Program-made: the position numbers and the translations under genes
Notes under the pieces: model-generated
Databases searched by the model: none
What the model saw: the letters and a program-made list of their open reading frames with translations, nothing else
Told to the model about the DNA's origin: nothing
Assembly (NCBI RefSeq): GCF_013306565.1
Contig: NZ_PZPO01000001.1
Span: 1-64,000, forward strand
DNA: 64,000 bases
Origin: Hyphomicrobium sulfonivorans
GTDB taxonomy: Bacteria; Pseudomonadota; Alphaproteobacteria; Rhizobiales; Hyphomicrobiaceae
Direction of reading: 5' to 3'
In this document: positions 9,430-18,731 of the stretch, in pieces
Layout: each line of letters begins with the position of its first letter
Position numbering within the stretch: position 1 is the stretch's first letter

Positions 9430-10820
9430 TGCCGACTTTCCGTTCGCTCACGGCACGGATGACTTCCCTGCATGTCATCACTATCCTTATAACGGCCACC
9501 ATCATTCCGCTGGTGCTGTTTTATTTCATGAACGTGGCCGTGCATACGATTCATGAACAGGCGATGCGCGATCAGGCCGAATGGCTGGCCTCCAACCTGC
9601 GCCGTAATTCCGACGGCAAACTAGACCTCGAATTGCCTCGTAACCTCAAAGCGATATTCTCCGACGACTATGGGCGTTATGCCTACGCAGTGTTGGATGA
9701 ACAGGGCGCGCCGCTGCTGTCTCCCACACCCTACGCACAAGGGCTTTTCGTTTCATCCGACACCATTCCCAGCGGCTATCAGGTCGCGAAGATAGGTGAC
9801 AAGGAAATTGCCGGCGTCAGCATCCTCAAAAACATTGGCGACGAAAGTCTGTGGGTTCAGGTTGGTGAGGATCTTCACCACCGGGATGTGGTGCTGGATG
9901 ACGTGGTAGCGGAGTTTCTGCAGCGTGTTGGATGGACCGCCATTCCAGTACTGTTGCTGTTGGCGACCGCCGATATTCTCATCGTTCGAAACTCGATGCA
10001 GCCCTTGCTGCGTGTCTCAACCAAGGCCGCGCGCATTTCGCCCAACCGGCTGGAAGTTCGACTGCCGGTCCACGATGTTCCAAACGAAATTCTGCCGCTG
10101 GTCACCAGCATCAATCAGGCGCTTGATCGGATCGAGAAGGGCTTTGCGCATCAGCGCGAGTTCATTGCCGATACCGCCCACGAGTTGCGCACACCACTGG
10201 CCGTGTTGCGCGCGCGCCTTGAAACCCGCGCCGACCTGCTGCCGACTGATGAACTGTTCCGCGATGTCGATGTCATGAGCCGCGTGATCGGGCAGCTGCT
10301 CGATCTTGCCGAATCCGACAACATTCTTGTGCATGCCAGCGACCGCGCCGATCTTTATGAGGTGTGCGCCGACGTTGCTGCCCACATTGCCCCGCTGGCG
10401 CTGGCGCAGGACAAAAGCGTTGCTCTCGAAGCTTCCGGCGCGCCGGTATGGGTTCGCGGCAACGCAGAACTTCTGCGCCGCGCCGTGCGCAACCTTTCTG
10501 AAAACGCACTTAGGCATACGCCGGCCGGCTCTACCGTTGAACTGATTGTCGGCTCGGACGCTACGGTCACCGTACTTGATCGAGGTGATGGGGTACCGGT
10601 CTCCCAGCGCGATACAATCTTTCAGCGCTTTGGCGTCCGCGATCCCTATCGAACCGGCGGCGCTGGACTGGGCCTGTCCATCGTCAAACGCATTGCCGAG
10701 ATTCATCAAGGCTCGGTAACTGTTGACAGCCGCAACGGTGGCGGCGCGCAATTCACACTGCGTCTGGTAGCGCTCGACGACAACAGAACCGCATCGGCTG
10801 ACAACGAACTCACATCGTAA
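9429..10820 (+). CDS. Sensor histidine kinase (QseC/TctE-like)
   Basis: A 463-residue inner membrane sensor kinase. Order of domains: membrane helix about 15-35, periplasmic sensor about 36-165, second membrane helix about 168-186, HAMP-like linker, HisKA domain with phospho-acceptor H251 in TAHELRTPLA, and HATPase_c with N box NLSENALRH, D box DRGDGVP and G box GGAGLGLSI. The start is GTG, overlapping the regulator stop by one base. With that regulator it forms a two-component system that likely senses periplasmic metal, inferred from the linked efflux pump. Confidence 0.92.
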   Translation: MPTFRSLTARMTSLHVITILITATIIPLVLFYFMNVAVHTIHEQAMRDQAEWLASNLRRNSDGKLDLELPRNLKAIFSDDYGRYAYAVLDEQGAPLLSPTPYAQGLFVSSDTIPSGYQVAKIGDKEIAGVSILKNIGDESLWVQVGEDLHHRDVVLDDVVAEFLQRVGWTAIPVLLLLATADILIVRNSMQPLLRVSTKAARISPNRLEVRLPVHDVPNEILPLVTSINQALDRIEKGFAHQREFIADTAHELRTPLAVLRARLETRADLLPTDELFRDVDVMSRVIGQLLDLAESDNILVHASDRADLYEVCADVAAHIAPLALAQDKSVALEASGAPVWVRGNAELLRRAVRNLSENALRHTPAGSTVELIVGSDATVTVLDRGDGVPVSQRDTIFQRFGVRDPYRTGGAGLGLSIVKRIAEIHQGSVTVDSRNGGGAQFTLRLVALDDNRTASADNELTS

Positions 10821-10890
10821 ATCCTGGCGGACCAAACTCACGCGACCAAAACTGACGTCGCGCATAGCTTGTTGGGCATTTCAACGCCAC

Positions 10891-10928
10891 CGCCGCGATG
10901 ACCTCGAAAGAGCCATCGCGGCGTTTTT
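10891..10928 (+). terminator. Rho-independent terminator after kinase gene
   Basis: A perfect 10-bp stem (CGCCGCGATG / CATCGCGGCG), a 13-base loop and a TTTTT tract, 70 bases after the kinase stop codon. Confidence 0.8.
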
Positions 10929-10930
10929 AC

Positions 10931-11209
10931 TCTTGAACCGAGGGTGAACCAGTCCAGCGGCGTGTAGGCCACCTTGGTAAAGTCAGCGACCTCATGGCGT
11001 ACGGCATCGCGCGCCCCGACAATATCAAGCGCTTCGCTGTTGCGGCTGCCGCGCGTGTCTTCAGCGCGATATGAGACGCCATTGGCTACGTCGACCTTGC
11101 CGAAGTCGAAATCGAACTTCGACAGGTTGGTGATGTCGCCACCCCACATATCGGTATCCGAGCCACTGCGGAAGTTTGGCGCCACCAGGCCCTTCTGAAC
11201 CACCAGCTG
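10931..11209 (-). pseudogene. Remnant of a TonB-dependent (heme-type) receptor
   Basis: An open stretch on the minus strand encodes about 90 residues that look like the middle of a TonB-dependent outer membrane receptor (TDMWGGDITNLSKFDFDFG, then SYRAEDTRGSRN, then a beta-strand pair ending TPLDWFTLG). Alternating aromatic/polar beta strands of this kind are seen in rhizobial heme receptors. There is no plug domain, signal peptide or C-terminal Phe/Trp strand, and neighbouring frames show no continuation. I read it as a gene fragment left by deletion. The heme assignment is from memory of the family and is tentative. Confidence 0.5.
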
Positions 11210-11253
11210 ACAAGAGGCAACTACAGCGTGCGCTCTGCGCACCGCTCTATTGT

Positions 11254-12054
11254 CTACTGCTGGTCGGGTTCGGGTGCGATCAGTCCGGGCCAATAGTGTG
11301 CATCGCTCGTCGGTCGTGCTCCGAAAATGGCCTGACCGACGCGCACGACATTCGCACCTTCCTCGATCGCGATCTCGAAGTCGCCGGACATGCCCATCGA
11401 GAGCTGAGTCAATGCCGGGTGAACCGCCACAGCGCGATCCCGCAGGTCACGCAGCAATCGGAAGCAAGTCCGAACGCGCTCGACATCGGCACTGAATATC
11501 GCGAGCGTCATCAGTCCCTGCGGTTTCAGGCGGGGAAATTCGGCCAGGCGTTCGACGAACGGAATGACGTCCGCCGGTTGCAACCCATACTTGCTCGGCT
11601 CGCCCGATGTGTTGACCTGCACGAACACATCAAGATCGCGCTCCTGCGCTTCAAGACGTCGGTTCAGTTCCTCCGCCAGCCGGAAGCTATCGAGCGCATG
11701 GAATTCCGATGCGAAGCGCACCAGATACTTCACCTTGTTGGTCTGAAGATGCCCGATGATGCTCCAGCGGATATCGAGATCGGCAAGAGCTGCGTTTTTA
11801 TCGCGCGCCTCCTGCAATTTGTTTTCACCGAAATCGCGGATTCCCGCTGCGAAGGCGTAGCGCAGAACCGGCGCCGGCACAGTCTTGGTTACCGGCAGCA
11901 ACCGCACATCATCCGGCGACCGCCCGCTGCGAAGACACGCTGCGGCGATGCGGGATCTTACTGTCTGCAGATTGGCAGCGAACGACGTAGCAGGCTCAGC
12001 GCCGAAACGCGCAATATCGGCAGCCGATAAATCGGCTCTGTGGCTCGTCGTCAT
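11254..12054 (-). CDS. yggS: YggS/PLPBP family pyridoxal phosphate homeostasis protein
   Basis: A 266-residue PLP-binding protein of the YggS/PROSC family, with no known catalytic activity, which buffers pyridoxal 5'-phosphate and balances amino-acid and vitamin B6 pools. Seen in the sequence: the PLP-lysine region (LLPVTKTVPA), FGENKLQEA, WSIIGHLQTNK, the NTSGEPSKYG strand, and the C-terminal phosphate-binding SMGMSGDFEIAIEEGANVVRVG. I took the ATG at 12054. The longer reading has no family equivalent at its N terminus. The PLP-producing oxidase gene pdxH lies 5 kb away, but the two are not in one operon. Confidence 0.93.
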   Translation of the reverse strand: MTTSHRADLSAADIARFGAEPATSFAANLQTVRSRIAAACLRSGRSPDDVRLLPVTKTVPAPVLRYAFAAGIRDFGENKLQEARDKNAALADLDIRWSIIGHLQTNKVKYLVRFASEFHALDSFRLAEELNRRLEAQERDLDVFVQVNTSGEPSKYGLQPADVIPFVERLAEFPRLKPQGLMTLAIFSADVERVRTCFRLLRDLRDRAVAVHPALTQLSMGMSGDFEIAIEEGANVVRVGQAIFGARPTSDAHYWPGLIAPEPDQQ

Positions 12055-12216
12055 TCTGCGTCCATTCCTGTGCCAGCCGGTTCGCGCGTCACTTGTGAGC
12101 GCGCGTGGTGTGCACACCATGTAGGACGCATTTGCGCGCGAGGTAGTCCCTTAAAACGCCGCACACAGCTAAAGTGCATAAACGATCCGTTCTCAGCGCG
12201 CAGAAAAACGGGCGAC

Positions 12217-13143
12217 CTACTGATGACGCGAAGCGTCGATCAGGTTAAGCGCGCTGTACTCTGCGGCAAGAAAATCGATAAATCCGCGTACAGACGGCAG
12301 CAGCCCGCGACGGGACGGAAACACCGCGTGCACTATGCCACCGGGCGGTGTCCAGCCCGGCGTGACGTTGACCAGCGCACCGGACGCTATGTGCTCATCG
12401 GCCACCATCGATGGCAGCTTCACGACGCCCACTCCGGCAATGGCCGCCGCCAGCAGTTGCGCCATGTCGTCGGTGATCAGCCGAGGCTGATGCGTGATCC
12501 GCACCGCCGCGCCATCCGGCCCCACCAGCTCCCAGACGTGCTTGGCTACTGCTGGCGCCAGATCGAGACTGGGCAGCGCCGCAAGATCGGCCGGCACCAG
12601 CGGCAACGCCATTCCCTTGATGAGCTCCGGGCTGGCAACCATGCGCTGCGGACTTTCGCTCAGCGTGCGCATCACGAGGTCGCTCTGCTCCAGTGGCGGG
12701 AAGCGCACACGCAACGCAACATCAAAGCCCTCGCCGATCACATCAACACGGCGGGACGTCGAAACCAGATCGACGTAAACGCGCGGAAACTTCGCCATGT
12801 AACGCGCGATCATCGCGCCCACTTCAAAACAGACCAACGCCGGCGGCGCGCTGACCCGGATGACACCCTGCGGTTCGGAGCGCGACCGGTCGATCACGTC
12901 CTGCGCCGCCTCAGCCTCGACCAGCATCGCCACGCAGTGCCGGTAATACGCCTGCCCCAGCTCCGTGACCGCGAGCTTGCGCGTTGAGCGCTGCAACAGG
13001 CGCACGCCGAGCCGCTCCTCCAGCTCCTGGACCCGGCGGCTCAACTTCGACTTAGGGATACCCAGCGCCCGGCTGGCGGCGGCAAACCCACCATGCTCCA
13101 CCACCGACGCGAAATAGTAGAGGTCGTTGAGATCCTGCTTCAT
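12217..13143 (-). CDS. LysR-family transcriptional regulator
   Basis: About 308 residues. An N-terminal winged helix (LYYFASVVEHGGFAAASRALGIPKSKLSRRVQELEERLGVRLL) is followed by a periplasmic-binding-like effector domain. ATG at 13143 is preferred to the TTG six bases earlier. It is transcribed divergently from the pirin gene with a 133-base gap, the usual arrangement for a LysR protein controlling its neighbour. The effector is unknown. The sequence resembles the AaeR/DsdC-like group that commonly sits beside pirin genes in Proteobacteria. Confidence 0.92.
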   Translation of the reverse strand: MKQDLNDLYYFASVVEHGGFAAASRALGIPKSKLSRRVQELEERLGVRLLQRSTRKLAVTELGQAYYRHCVAMLVEAEAAQDVIDRSRSEPQGVIRVSAPPALVCFEVGAMIARYMAKFPRVYVDLVSTSRRVDVIGEGFDVALRVRFPPLEQSDLVMRTLSESPQRMVASPELIKGMALPLVPADLAALPSLDLAPAVAKHVWELVGPDGAAVRITHQPRLITDDMAQLLAAAIAGVGVVKLPSMVADEHIASGALVNVTPGWTPPGGIVHAVFPSRRGLLPSVRGFIDFLAAEYSALNLIDASRHQ

Positions 13144-13276
13144 GCCCAATCGTCCTATATTTGGGACGGTGTAGTCAATATATGGCTACTAACGAACATT
13201 TCGTCCCGGCAATAGGTATTGAGCCAACGGAGATGCCCACTGGCATCCCCCACCAATCACCAGCAGGAGAAATGCC

Positions 13277-14155
13277 ATGAGAAAGATTCTCGGCATCTAC
13301 AGCGCCCCGCGTCAGCACTGGGTCGGCGACGGCTTTCCGGTCCGCACCGTGGTCTCCCACCGCGATCAGGGCCAGCACGTCAGCCCGTTCATCATGATGG
13401 ATTACGCCGGCCCGGCCGTTTTCAGCCCCACCACGCAGCGCCGCGGCGTCGGCGCCCATCCGCACAAGGGGTTCGAGACGGTGACCATCGTGTACGACGG
13501 CGAAGTTGAGCACCGCGATTCAACCGGTGCCGGCGGCGTCATCGGACCGGGGGACGTGCAGTGGATGACGGCCGCCAACGGCATCGTCCACGAGGAATTC
13601 CATTCCGATGCATTTGCCCGCAAGGGCGGCGCATTCGAGATGGCGCAGCTCTGGGTGAACCTGCCCGCGAAGGATAAGTCCGCGGCCCCCGGCTATCAGA
13701 CGCTGCTCGCGTCCGACATCCCGGTCGTGGAACTGCCCAACGGTACGGGGCGGGTTCGCGTCATCGCCGGCAACATTGACGCTGCCAACGGTCCTGCGCG
13801 GACGTTTACGCCCATCAACATCTGGGACGTGCGTCTGAACAGGAACAAGACAGCGACACTCGATCTGCCGGAAGGCCACACTCTGACGGTGGTCGTGCTT
13901 TCGGGCACCGTCGAGATCAACGGTGAAGAAGTTGTACGCGACGCGCAGACCGTCGTGTTCGCTTCGGAAGGCGGCAGCATCACCATCGAAGCCAATGGCG
14001 ATGCCAAGCTGCTGGTGCTGAGCGGCGAGCCCATCAACGAGCCCGTCGTCGCCCAGGGTCCGTTCGTGATGAACACCGTGGGCGAGATCAAGCAGGCGAT
14101 GCTTGATTTCCAGAACGGCAAGTTCGGCGGCATCGCTGCTGTCGAGCACGCCTGA
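13277..14155 (+). CDS. Pirin family protein (bicupin)
   Basis: A 292-residue bicupin. The N-terminal cupin has the metal-binding set seen as HPHKGFETVT and the distal HEEFHS (pirin His/His/His/Glu pattern), and the second cupin is degenerate. It carries a good AGGAGAAATGCC ribosome site before ATG. Bacterial pirins include quercetinase-like enzymes and redox-linked regulators. The substrate cannot be told here. Likely controlled by the divergent LysR gene. Confidence 0.93.
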   Translation: MRKILGIYSAPRQHWVGDGFPVRTVVSHRDQGQHVSPFIMMDYAGPAVFSPTTQRRGVGAHPHKGFETVTIVYDGEVEHRDSTGAGGVIGPGDVQWMTAANGIVHEEFHSDAFARKGGAFEMAQLWVNLPAKDKSAAPGYQTLLASDIPVVELPNGTGRVRVIAGNIDAANGPARTFTPINIWDVRLNRNKTATLDLPEGHTLTVVVLSGTVEINGEEVVRDAQTVVFASEGGSITIEANGDAKLLVLSGEPINEPVVAQGPFVMNTVGEIKQAMLDFQNGKFGGIAAVEHA

Positions 14156-14433
14156 CGCAACTGCGGTGCTCCGGATGAAAATCCGGAGCACCATCCTCGC
14201 GCCGCATATTCCCCGCCGCGTCCAGTTCCCAGAAGGAGCCCCGTGCCGCTGCAATTGCCGGCGCGCGGCCAGCCAAGGCATGCGAAAGGCGCGGCACTTG
14301 CAACCGTGCGCGCCTCAGCCGCTGGGCAAACCGCTTCCCATCTGTCATGACCTCGGCCTCGCTGCGGGCTACACTCCCGCTCGCCGCACAGGCATTGCCC
14401 GGCGGCCCGTTTCCAGCAAGACCGGTTCGTTGT

Positions 14434-15333
14434 ATGGCCCTGAACTTCAAAACCGACATGCACTTCAGCTACGGCGTCCCCACCGTTATGGCGGATGGGA
14501 TCGCGCGGCTTGTGGCGCCCAATGCCGGACCGCTGACGTTCAAGGGCACCAATACCTATCTGGTCGGAACCCGCAGCCTCGCCGTCATTGATCCAGGTCC
14601 GGAAAGCGCGGTGCATCGTGATGCGATCCTTGCGGCAGCGAATGGTCGCCCGATCACACACATCATAATAACCCACGCCCACCGCGACCACACCGACGGT
14701 ATCGACGCCCTCGTGGCGGCAACCGGCGCACGCACGTTTGCATTTCGGCGCGCGAACCTGACACCCGAGCAAGGTGGCGATCCCCATGCGGAGTTTGTCG
14801 GACACGATTTCGTGGCGGATGTGCACGTTGCCGATAACGACCGCATCGCTGGCGAAGACTGGGCATTAACTGCGCTGCATACGCCGGGCCATGCGCCGGA
14901 CCACCTCTGCCTTGCGATGGAAAATCAGCCGATCGTTTTTTCCGGCGACCACGTAATGGCGTGGAACACTTCGGTTATCGCTCCGCCCGAAGGGCGCATG
15001 TCCGATTATCTGCGTTCTCTGGAGCGGCTGCTGGCACGCGACGATGCACTGCTTTTACCCGGCCATGGTGGGCGCATCGAGGAGCCCAAGCGCGCGGTGA
15101 AAGCCTATCTGCTGCATCGCAAGTGGCGCGAGCAGGCTATTCTCGAAGCTATCCGGAAAGGCGCATCAAGCGCGCGCGCACTGCTGCCGATCATCTATCG
15201 CGATCTCGATCCAGCGGTGATGGGCGCGGCGATGATGTCGCTGCGCGCGCACATCGATCATCTGGCCGAGCGCGAACTCATCACCGTCAGCGACGGTTCT
15301 TCGATCGCCGATTGCGAGGTTCGTCCTCTTTAG
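14434..15333 (+). CDS. MBL-fold metallohydrolase (LACTB2-like)
   Basis: A 299-residue metallo-beta-lactamase-fold hydrolase. The metal site motif is H81-x-H83-x-D85-H86 (THAHRDHTDG), with later ligands in HTPGHAPDH, FSGDHV and LPGHGG. A C-terminal winged-helix-like domain (about 215-290) matches the LACTB2/beta-lactamase-like-2 group, members of which act on RNA or thioesters. The start is the ATG after TTGT, and the upstream extension is not family-like. Its last 47 bases overlap the convergent DUF1499 gene. Confidence 0.88.
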   Translation: MALNFKTDMHFSYGVPTVMADGIARLVAPNAGPLTFKGTNTYLVGTRSLAVIDPGPESAVHRDAILAAANGRPITHIIITHAHRDHTDGIDALVAATGARTFAFRRANLTPEQGGDPHAEFVGHDFVADVHVADNDRIAGEDWALTALHTPGHAPDHLCLAMENQPIVFSGDHVMAWNTSVIAPPEGRMSDYLRSLERLLARDDALLLPGHGGRIEEPKRAVKAYLLHRKWREQAILEAIRKGASSARALLPIIYRDLDPAVMGAAMMSLRAHIDHLAERELITVSDGSSIADCEVRPL

Positions 15334-16135
15334 GTTCTTCGGCCTTCTCTTCGCGTCCGGCCGGAACGGACGATTCCATTGCCACAACGATTTCCTTCAG
15401 CAGCACGCGAACCCGCGCGGCGTTAAAACCGAGATCGTGCTTGCCGTAACGCCAGGCTGAGCGGACATCAACGCGGGCGTGCTTTTCCGTGCCTGAGACT
15501 CGGATGGCGATGTCTTCTTGCAGCCCCAGAATTAACGTGCGATCCGCCACTTCAATGAAGCCTGGGCGCTCAACGGAGTCATCAGGCGGCTGCTGATGGA
15601 TGATCGGCAGCTTCAGCCGCCGCAAGGCTGCAATAACAAGCTCGAAAACTTCGTCGGCAGGCCTGTCGATTTCAATCGGCCGAATGTCCGGATAGGTCGC
15701 AGCCTGCTTGCGCGCGAAGGATTCGCCCACGTACGCTACAGAGTTTGCATCGGGTGCGCGCAACTTGGCGATCTCAATGAACGGCGGCGGATCAACGGTG
15801 TCGGTCGTTACGTCGTAGATGCTCGGCAGGCCATCATATTTCGGCAGAAAGATTAGCGGCCAAAGCATCAGGGCCAGGCTGACAAGAATGGCGAACACGG
15901 CGCGCGACGTTCCCGCGCGTCCGGTGCGCCAGATGCCGATGATTGCCAGCACCGCAAAAGCGATCGCCAGTCCGGCGCCGAGAAACGCAACCGCCGCAAG
16001 ATTGAAGGCGATGGGCGTGGGCAGTGAAAAAATGCGGTGCAGGAATGCAGCCGTGAACAGCAATACGGCCGAGAACACCGCGATGCGGCTGGTCCAGCGA
16101 CCGAAGAAGGAAGGCGCGGAGGGCGACGATCTCAT
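15287..16135 (-). CDS. DUF1499 membrane protein
   Basis: About 282 residues. Three membrane helices occupy the N-terminal third (roughly 17-36, 46-66, 75-95), then a DUF1499 domain (PPFIEIAKLR onwards, with the APDANSVAYVG region) ending near LLKEIVV, and finally a charged Lys/Glu/Arg tail. ATG at 16135 is used. A TTG 18 bases upstream is also open. Function of the family is not known. The 3' end overlaps the convergent MBL hydrolase gene by 47 bases. Confidence 0.85.
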   Translation of the reverse strand: MRSSPSAPSFFGRWTSRIAVFSAVLLFTAAFLHRIFSLPTPIAFNLAAVAFLGAGLAIAFAVLAIIGIWRTGRAGTSRAVFAILVSLALMLWPLIFLPKYDGLPSIYDVTTDTVDPPPFIEIAKLRAPDANSVAYVGESFARKQAATYPDIRPIEIDRPADEVFELVIAALRRLKLPIIHQQPPDDSVERPGFIEVADRTLILGLQEDIAIRVSGTEKHARVDVRSAWRYGKHDLGFNAARVRVLLKEIVVAMESSVPAGREEKAEEPKEDEPRNRRSKNRR

Positions 16136-16360
16136 GCGCGGCACCGTGGGCAAAACGCGGTGGCCACTGCCGGGCGTGATGCTTCAGCGGCTGAAAGAGG
16201 TGCAGGCGCGGCGGAGGTCATGCGAGGTCAGCCATCAGTTAGTTGCTAACGCACTTCGGCGTCGGCGTTTCCCCAGAGTGCAAGGCAGGCCACTTTAGTC
16301 GAGAATCAGCCAGGATGCAGCGATGCGCCCACAGCAAAGTGGACTTCCACGCGCGGCACC

Positions 16361-17119
16361 TCAAACGTGCTGGCCGCCGTTGATGTGCAGCTCCGCCCCG
16401 TGGACATAGCTCGACTGTTCACTGCACAGGAAATAAATCGCGCGCGCCACTTCCTCCGGCGAACCGAGCCGATGCATCGGAATTTGCTCCTCCACGATCT
16501 TGCCCGTGCCCGGCGAAAGAATGGCGGTGTCAATCTCGCCCGGAGAGATGGAATTGACGCGAACACCCTCGCGACCGAAATCGGCCGCCATCTCGCGCGT
16601 CAGCGCTGCCAGCGCCGCCTTTGATGTTGCATAGGCCGATCCGGCAAACGGATGCACGCGCGTGCCGGCAATCGAGGTGACATTCACCACTGCTCCGCCT
16701 GCTTTCGCCAGTTCGCCGAAAAGCCCACGCGCCAGCATGATCGGCGCGAAGAAATTCACCTGAAACACCTCACGCCAGATCTCGTTTGAGGTGTCCCGTG
16801 CCCCCAGACGCTGGCCACCCGGTGCCTTGGGGCTGATGCCCGCGTTGTTGACCAGCGCATCCAGATAGCCGCCTTCATCTGCAAGGCGCGCGCGCAAATC
16901 CTCGATGGCGCGCTCGGTATCCTGCGGATCGGCAAGATCAACCTGCAGATGGTTTTCACGCCCCATCTCCCAAGGGCATTTTTCCGGGAAAGCATGGCGC
17001 GAACAGCTGATGACGCGCCAGCCCGACGCCGCAAAACGCTGCACGGTAGCGTGCCCGATTCCGCGCGAGGCGCCGGTCACGACCAGTATTTTCCGCCTGC
17101 GCTTTTCGTTCGTCGGCAT
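16361..17119 (-). CDS. Short-chain dehydrogenase/reductase
   Basis: A 252-residue classical SDR oxidoreductase. Rossmann nucleotide motif TGASRGIG near the N terminus, NNAG at the end of strand 4, catalytic Ser in NVTSIAG, and Tyr-x3-Lys in YATSKAAL. The C-terminal GGQHV is typical. The start is the ATG that begins MPTNEKRR. Substrate unknown. It is flanked by intergenic gaps on both sides and looks monocistronic. Confidence 0.92.
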   Translation of the reverse strand: MPTNEKRRRKILVVTGASRGIGHATVQRFAASGWRVISCSRHAFPEKCPWEMGRENHLQVDLADPQDTERAIEDLRARLADEGGYLDALVNNAGISPKAPGGQRLGARDTSNEIWREVFQVNFFAPIMLARGLFGELAKAGGAVVNVTSIAGTRVHPFAGSAYATSKAALAALTREMAADFGREGVRVNSISPGEIDTAILSPGTGKIVEEQIPMHRLGSPEEVARAIYFLCSEQSSYVHGAELHINGGQHV

Positions 17120-17285
17120 GCCACCTCTTTCCCGCAGCCGCCACATATGACGTCAGCGGATTTGACCGTAGATTGTGACCGGGTCAAGCCACGGCCGCAC
17201 GGAGCATGGTTGCCATGCCGTTGCGCGCCGCATCCGACACTGACGCGATCTCAAAGTCAGTACAGTCTCACGGGTAAAGGCAGGC

Positions 17286-17939
17286 TCAAGGATACAGGCG
17301 GGTTTTCGACCACTCCGCACCGGGCGCTGGCCGCGTGAACACCACGCGCTCGTGCAGCCGCGATATCCGCGCATGCCAGAACTCGATCTGCACAGGTGTG
17401 ATGCGGAAGCCGGACCAGTGCGGCGGGCGGGGCACCTCGCCGAGCAGATACCGGGCGGCCTCGCCAGCTACGGCCTTTTCCAGCGCAAAGCGGCTTTCCA
17501 GCGGCCGTGACTGCTTCGATGCCCAGGCGCCAATCTGCGATGTGCGGTGCCGGGTCGCGAAATATTCGTCGGCTTCCTCAGCCGTCGTCTTCGTCACCGG
17601 GCCGCGCACACGCACCTGCCGACGCAGGCTTTTCCAGTAAAAATCGATCGCCGCGTGCGGGTTGGCCTGCAGCTCCTGCCCCTTGGCGCTCTCGTAGTTG
17701 GTGAAGAACACGAAGCCACGATCAGGGTGCCCGATCGGATCGACGGCCTTCAACAACACCATGCGCACGTTGGGATGGCCCTGGCTATCGACCGTGGCCA
17801 ACGCCATTGCGTTGGGGTCTTCCGGCTCGTGCTTGGTCGCCTCCCGCAGCCAATCACCGAACAGGGCAAAGGGTTCATCGGCGGCAACGAAATCGCCGGG
17901 CTCTACTACCGTCTCGGCTGCGGGGAGCGAATCACTCAC
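17286..17939 (-). CDS. pdxH: Pyridoxamine 5'-phosphate oxidase
   Basis: A 217-residue FMN flavoprotein that oxidises pyridoxine/pyridoxamine 5'-phosphate to pyridoxal 5'-phosphate, the final step of vitamin B6 salvage. Family features: [21 protein letters not shown], the FMN-binding [25 protein letters not shown], the [14 protein letters not shown] segment and the C-terminal [10 protein letters not shown] ending KTRLYP. Full length. It sits upstream of, and divergent to, the block 18067-21961 that ends with fabI and aroC. Confidence 0.96.
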   Translation of the reverse strand: MSDSLPAAETVVEPGDFVAADEPFALFGDWLREATKHEPEDPNAMALATVDSQGHPNVRMVLLKAVDPIGHPDRGFVFFTNYESAKGQELQANPHAAIDFYWKSLRRQVRVRGPVTKTTAEEADEYFATRHRTSQIGAWASKQSRPLESRFALEKAVAGEAARYLLGEVPRPPHWSGFRITPVQIEFWHARISRLHERVVFTRPAPGAEWSKTRLYP

Positions 17940-18066
17940 GTCAGAACCTCAATGCAAGAAGTTTTTCTCGGTCGAGACACGCGTTCAGTCGAATTTAACC
18001 AAGCCGGAGCATAGTTGTCACAGGTCGCGCCAGTCTTCGCGCGGCAGTTGCGTAGGTTAGATTCAA

Positions 18067-18564
18067 GTGAGCGTCATGAGTCAGCACCCCTCTGTAGTAA
18101 CGCTTACCGCCGTTGTCACCACCGGCATGGTTTTGTTTGCAGCGATACTGATGGCTCCCGCCACGGCCTTCGGCAGCGAGCAGTGGGAAACATCGGTCAC
18201 CCGCGAAGGAAGCGCCGCACCGGCTCCGGCGGCTGCTTTGCCTGAGACACCCGGCATTTCGATCCTGTCCCAGACCGAAATCAGTGTGCCCGGCGCGCGC
18301 TATCAACTGGATGAAAAGGACGAAATCGCCGCACTGGAACGTATCCAATATGCGCTCACCGAGGTGGGCGACGGCAAGACTTATGTCTGGCGCCGCTGGC
18401 ACGGAAAGCTCTCCGGCCTTGTCCAGCCGACGGCATCATTCAAGGACAGCAGCGGCAAGATTTGTAGACATCTCATAGTTTTAATGACCAACGGCCCGAC
18501 ATCGAAGCGCCAGGAAGGCATCGCCTGCCGGTTGCCTAGCGGCCGTTGGCAATTGGACGGCTGA
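18067..18564 (+). CDS. Small secreted protein, surface-antigen-like
   Basis: 165 residues (GTG at 18067, or ATG three codons later). An N-terminal signal or anchor (about 12-35), an Ala/Pro-rich linker, and a C-terminal domain with TYVWRRWHGKLSGLVQPT and ASFKDSSGKICRHLIV. Alphaproteobacteria carry a similar domain in RT0821/Lpp0805-type surface proteins, often beside pdxH and fabI. No enzymatic motif is seen. A strong terminator follows the stop, so it is transcribed alone. Confidence 0.75.
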   Translation: MSVMSQHPSVVTLTAVVTTGMVLFAAILMAPATAFGSEQWETSVTREGSAAPAPAAALPETPGISILSQTEISVPGARYQLDEKDEIAALERIQYALTEVGDGKTYVWRRWHGKLSGLVQPTASFKDSSGKICRHLIVLMTNGPTSKRQEGIACRLPSGRWQLDG

Positions 18565-18601
18565 CCCGGCGGTAACCCCCTTCCCGCATGGCGATCAGCG
18601 C

Positions 18602-18635
18602 AAAGGCCGGCCCCGAGCCGGCCTTTGACTTTTTA
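18602..18635 (+). terminator. Rho-independent terminator
   Basis: A 10-bp perfect stem (AAAGGCCGGC / GCCGGCCTTT) with a 5-base loop, then GACTTTTT, 38 bases after the preceding stop codon. Confidence 0.8.
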
Positions 18636-18731
18636 CCTGCGGGCAAGCGCCCATCTGGACCCACCGTTTCATTTGTGTAGGATGCGCGCCGAACTGACCG
18701 GGCGATAACCAGGAACTATAGAGAGAGACCC

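Noticed and set aside
13696-14826. Long minus-strand frame across pirin and MBL genes
   Set aside because: Overlaps two clear genes in antisense and has no domain pattern.
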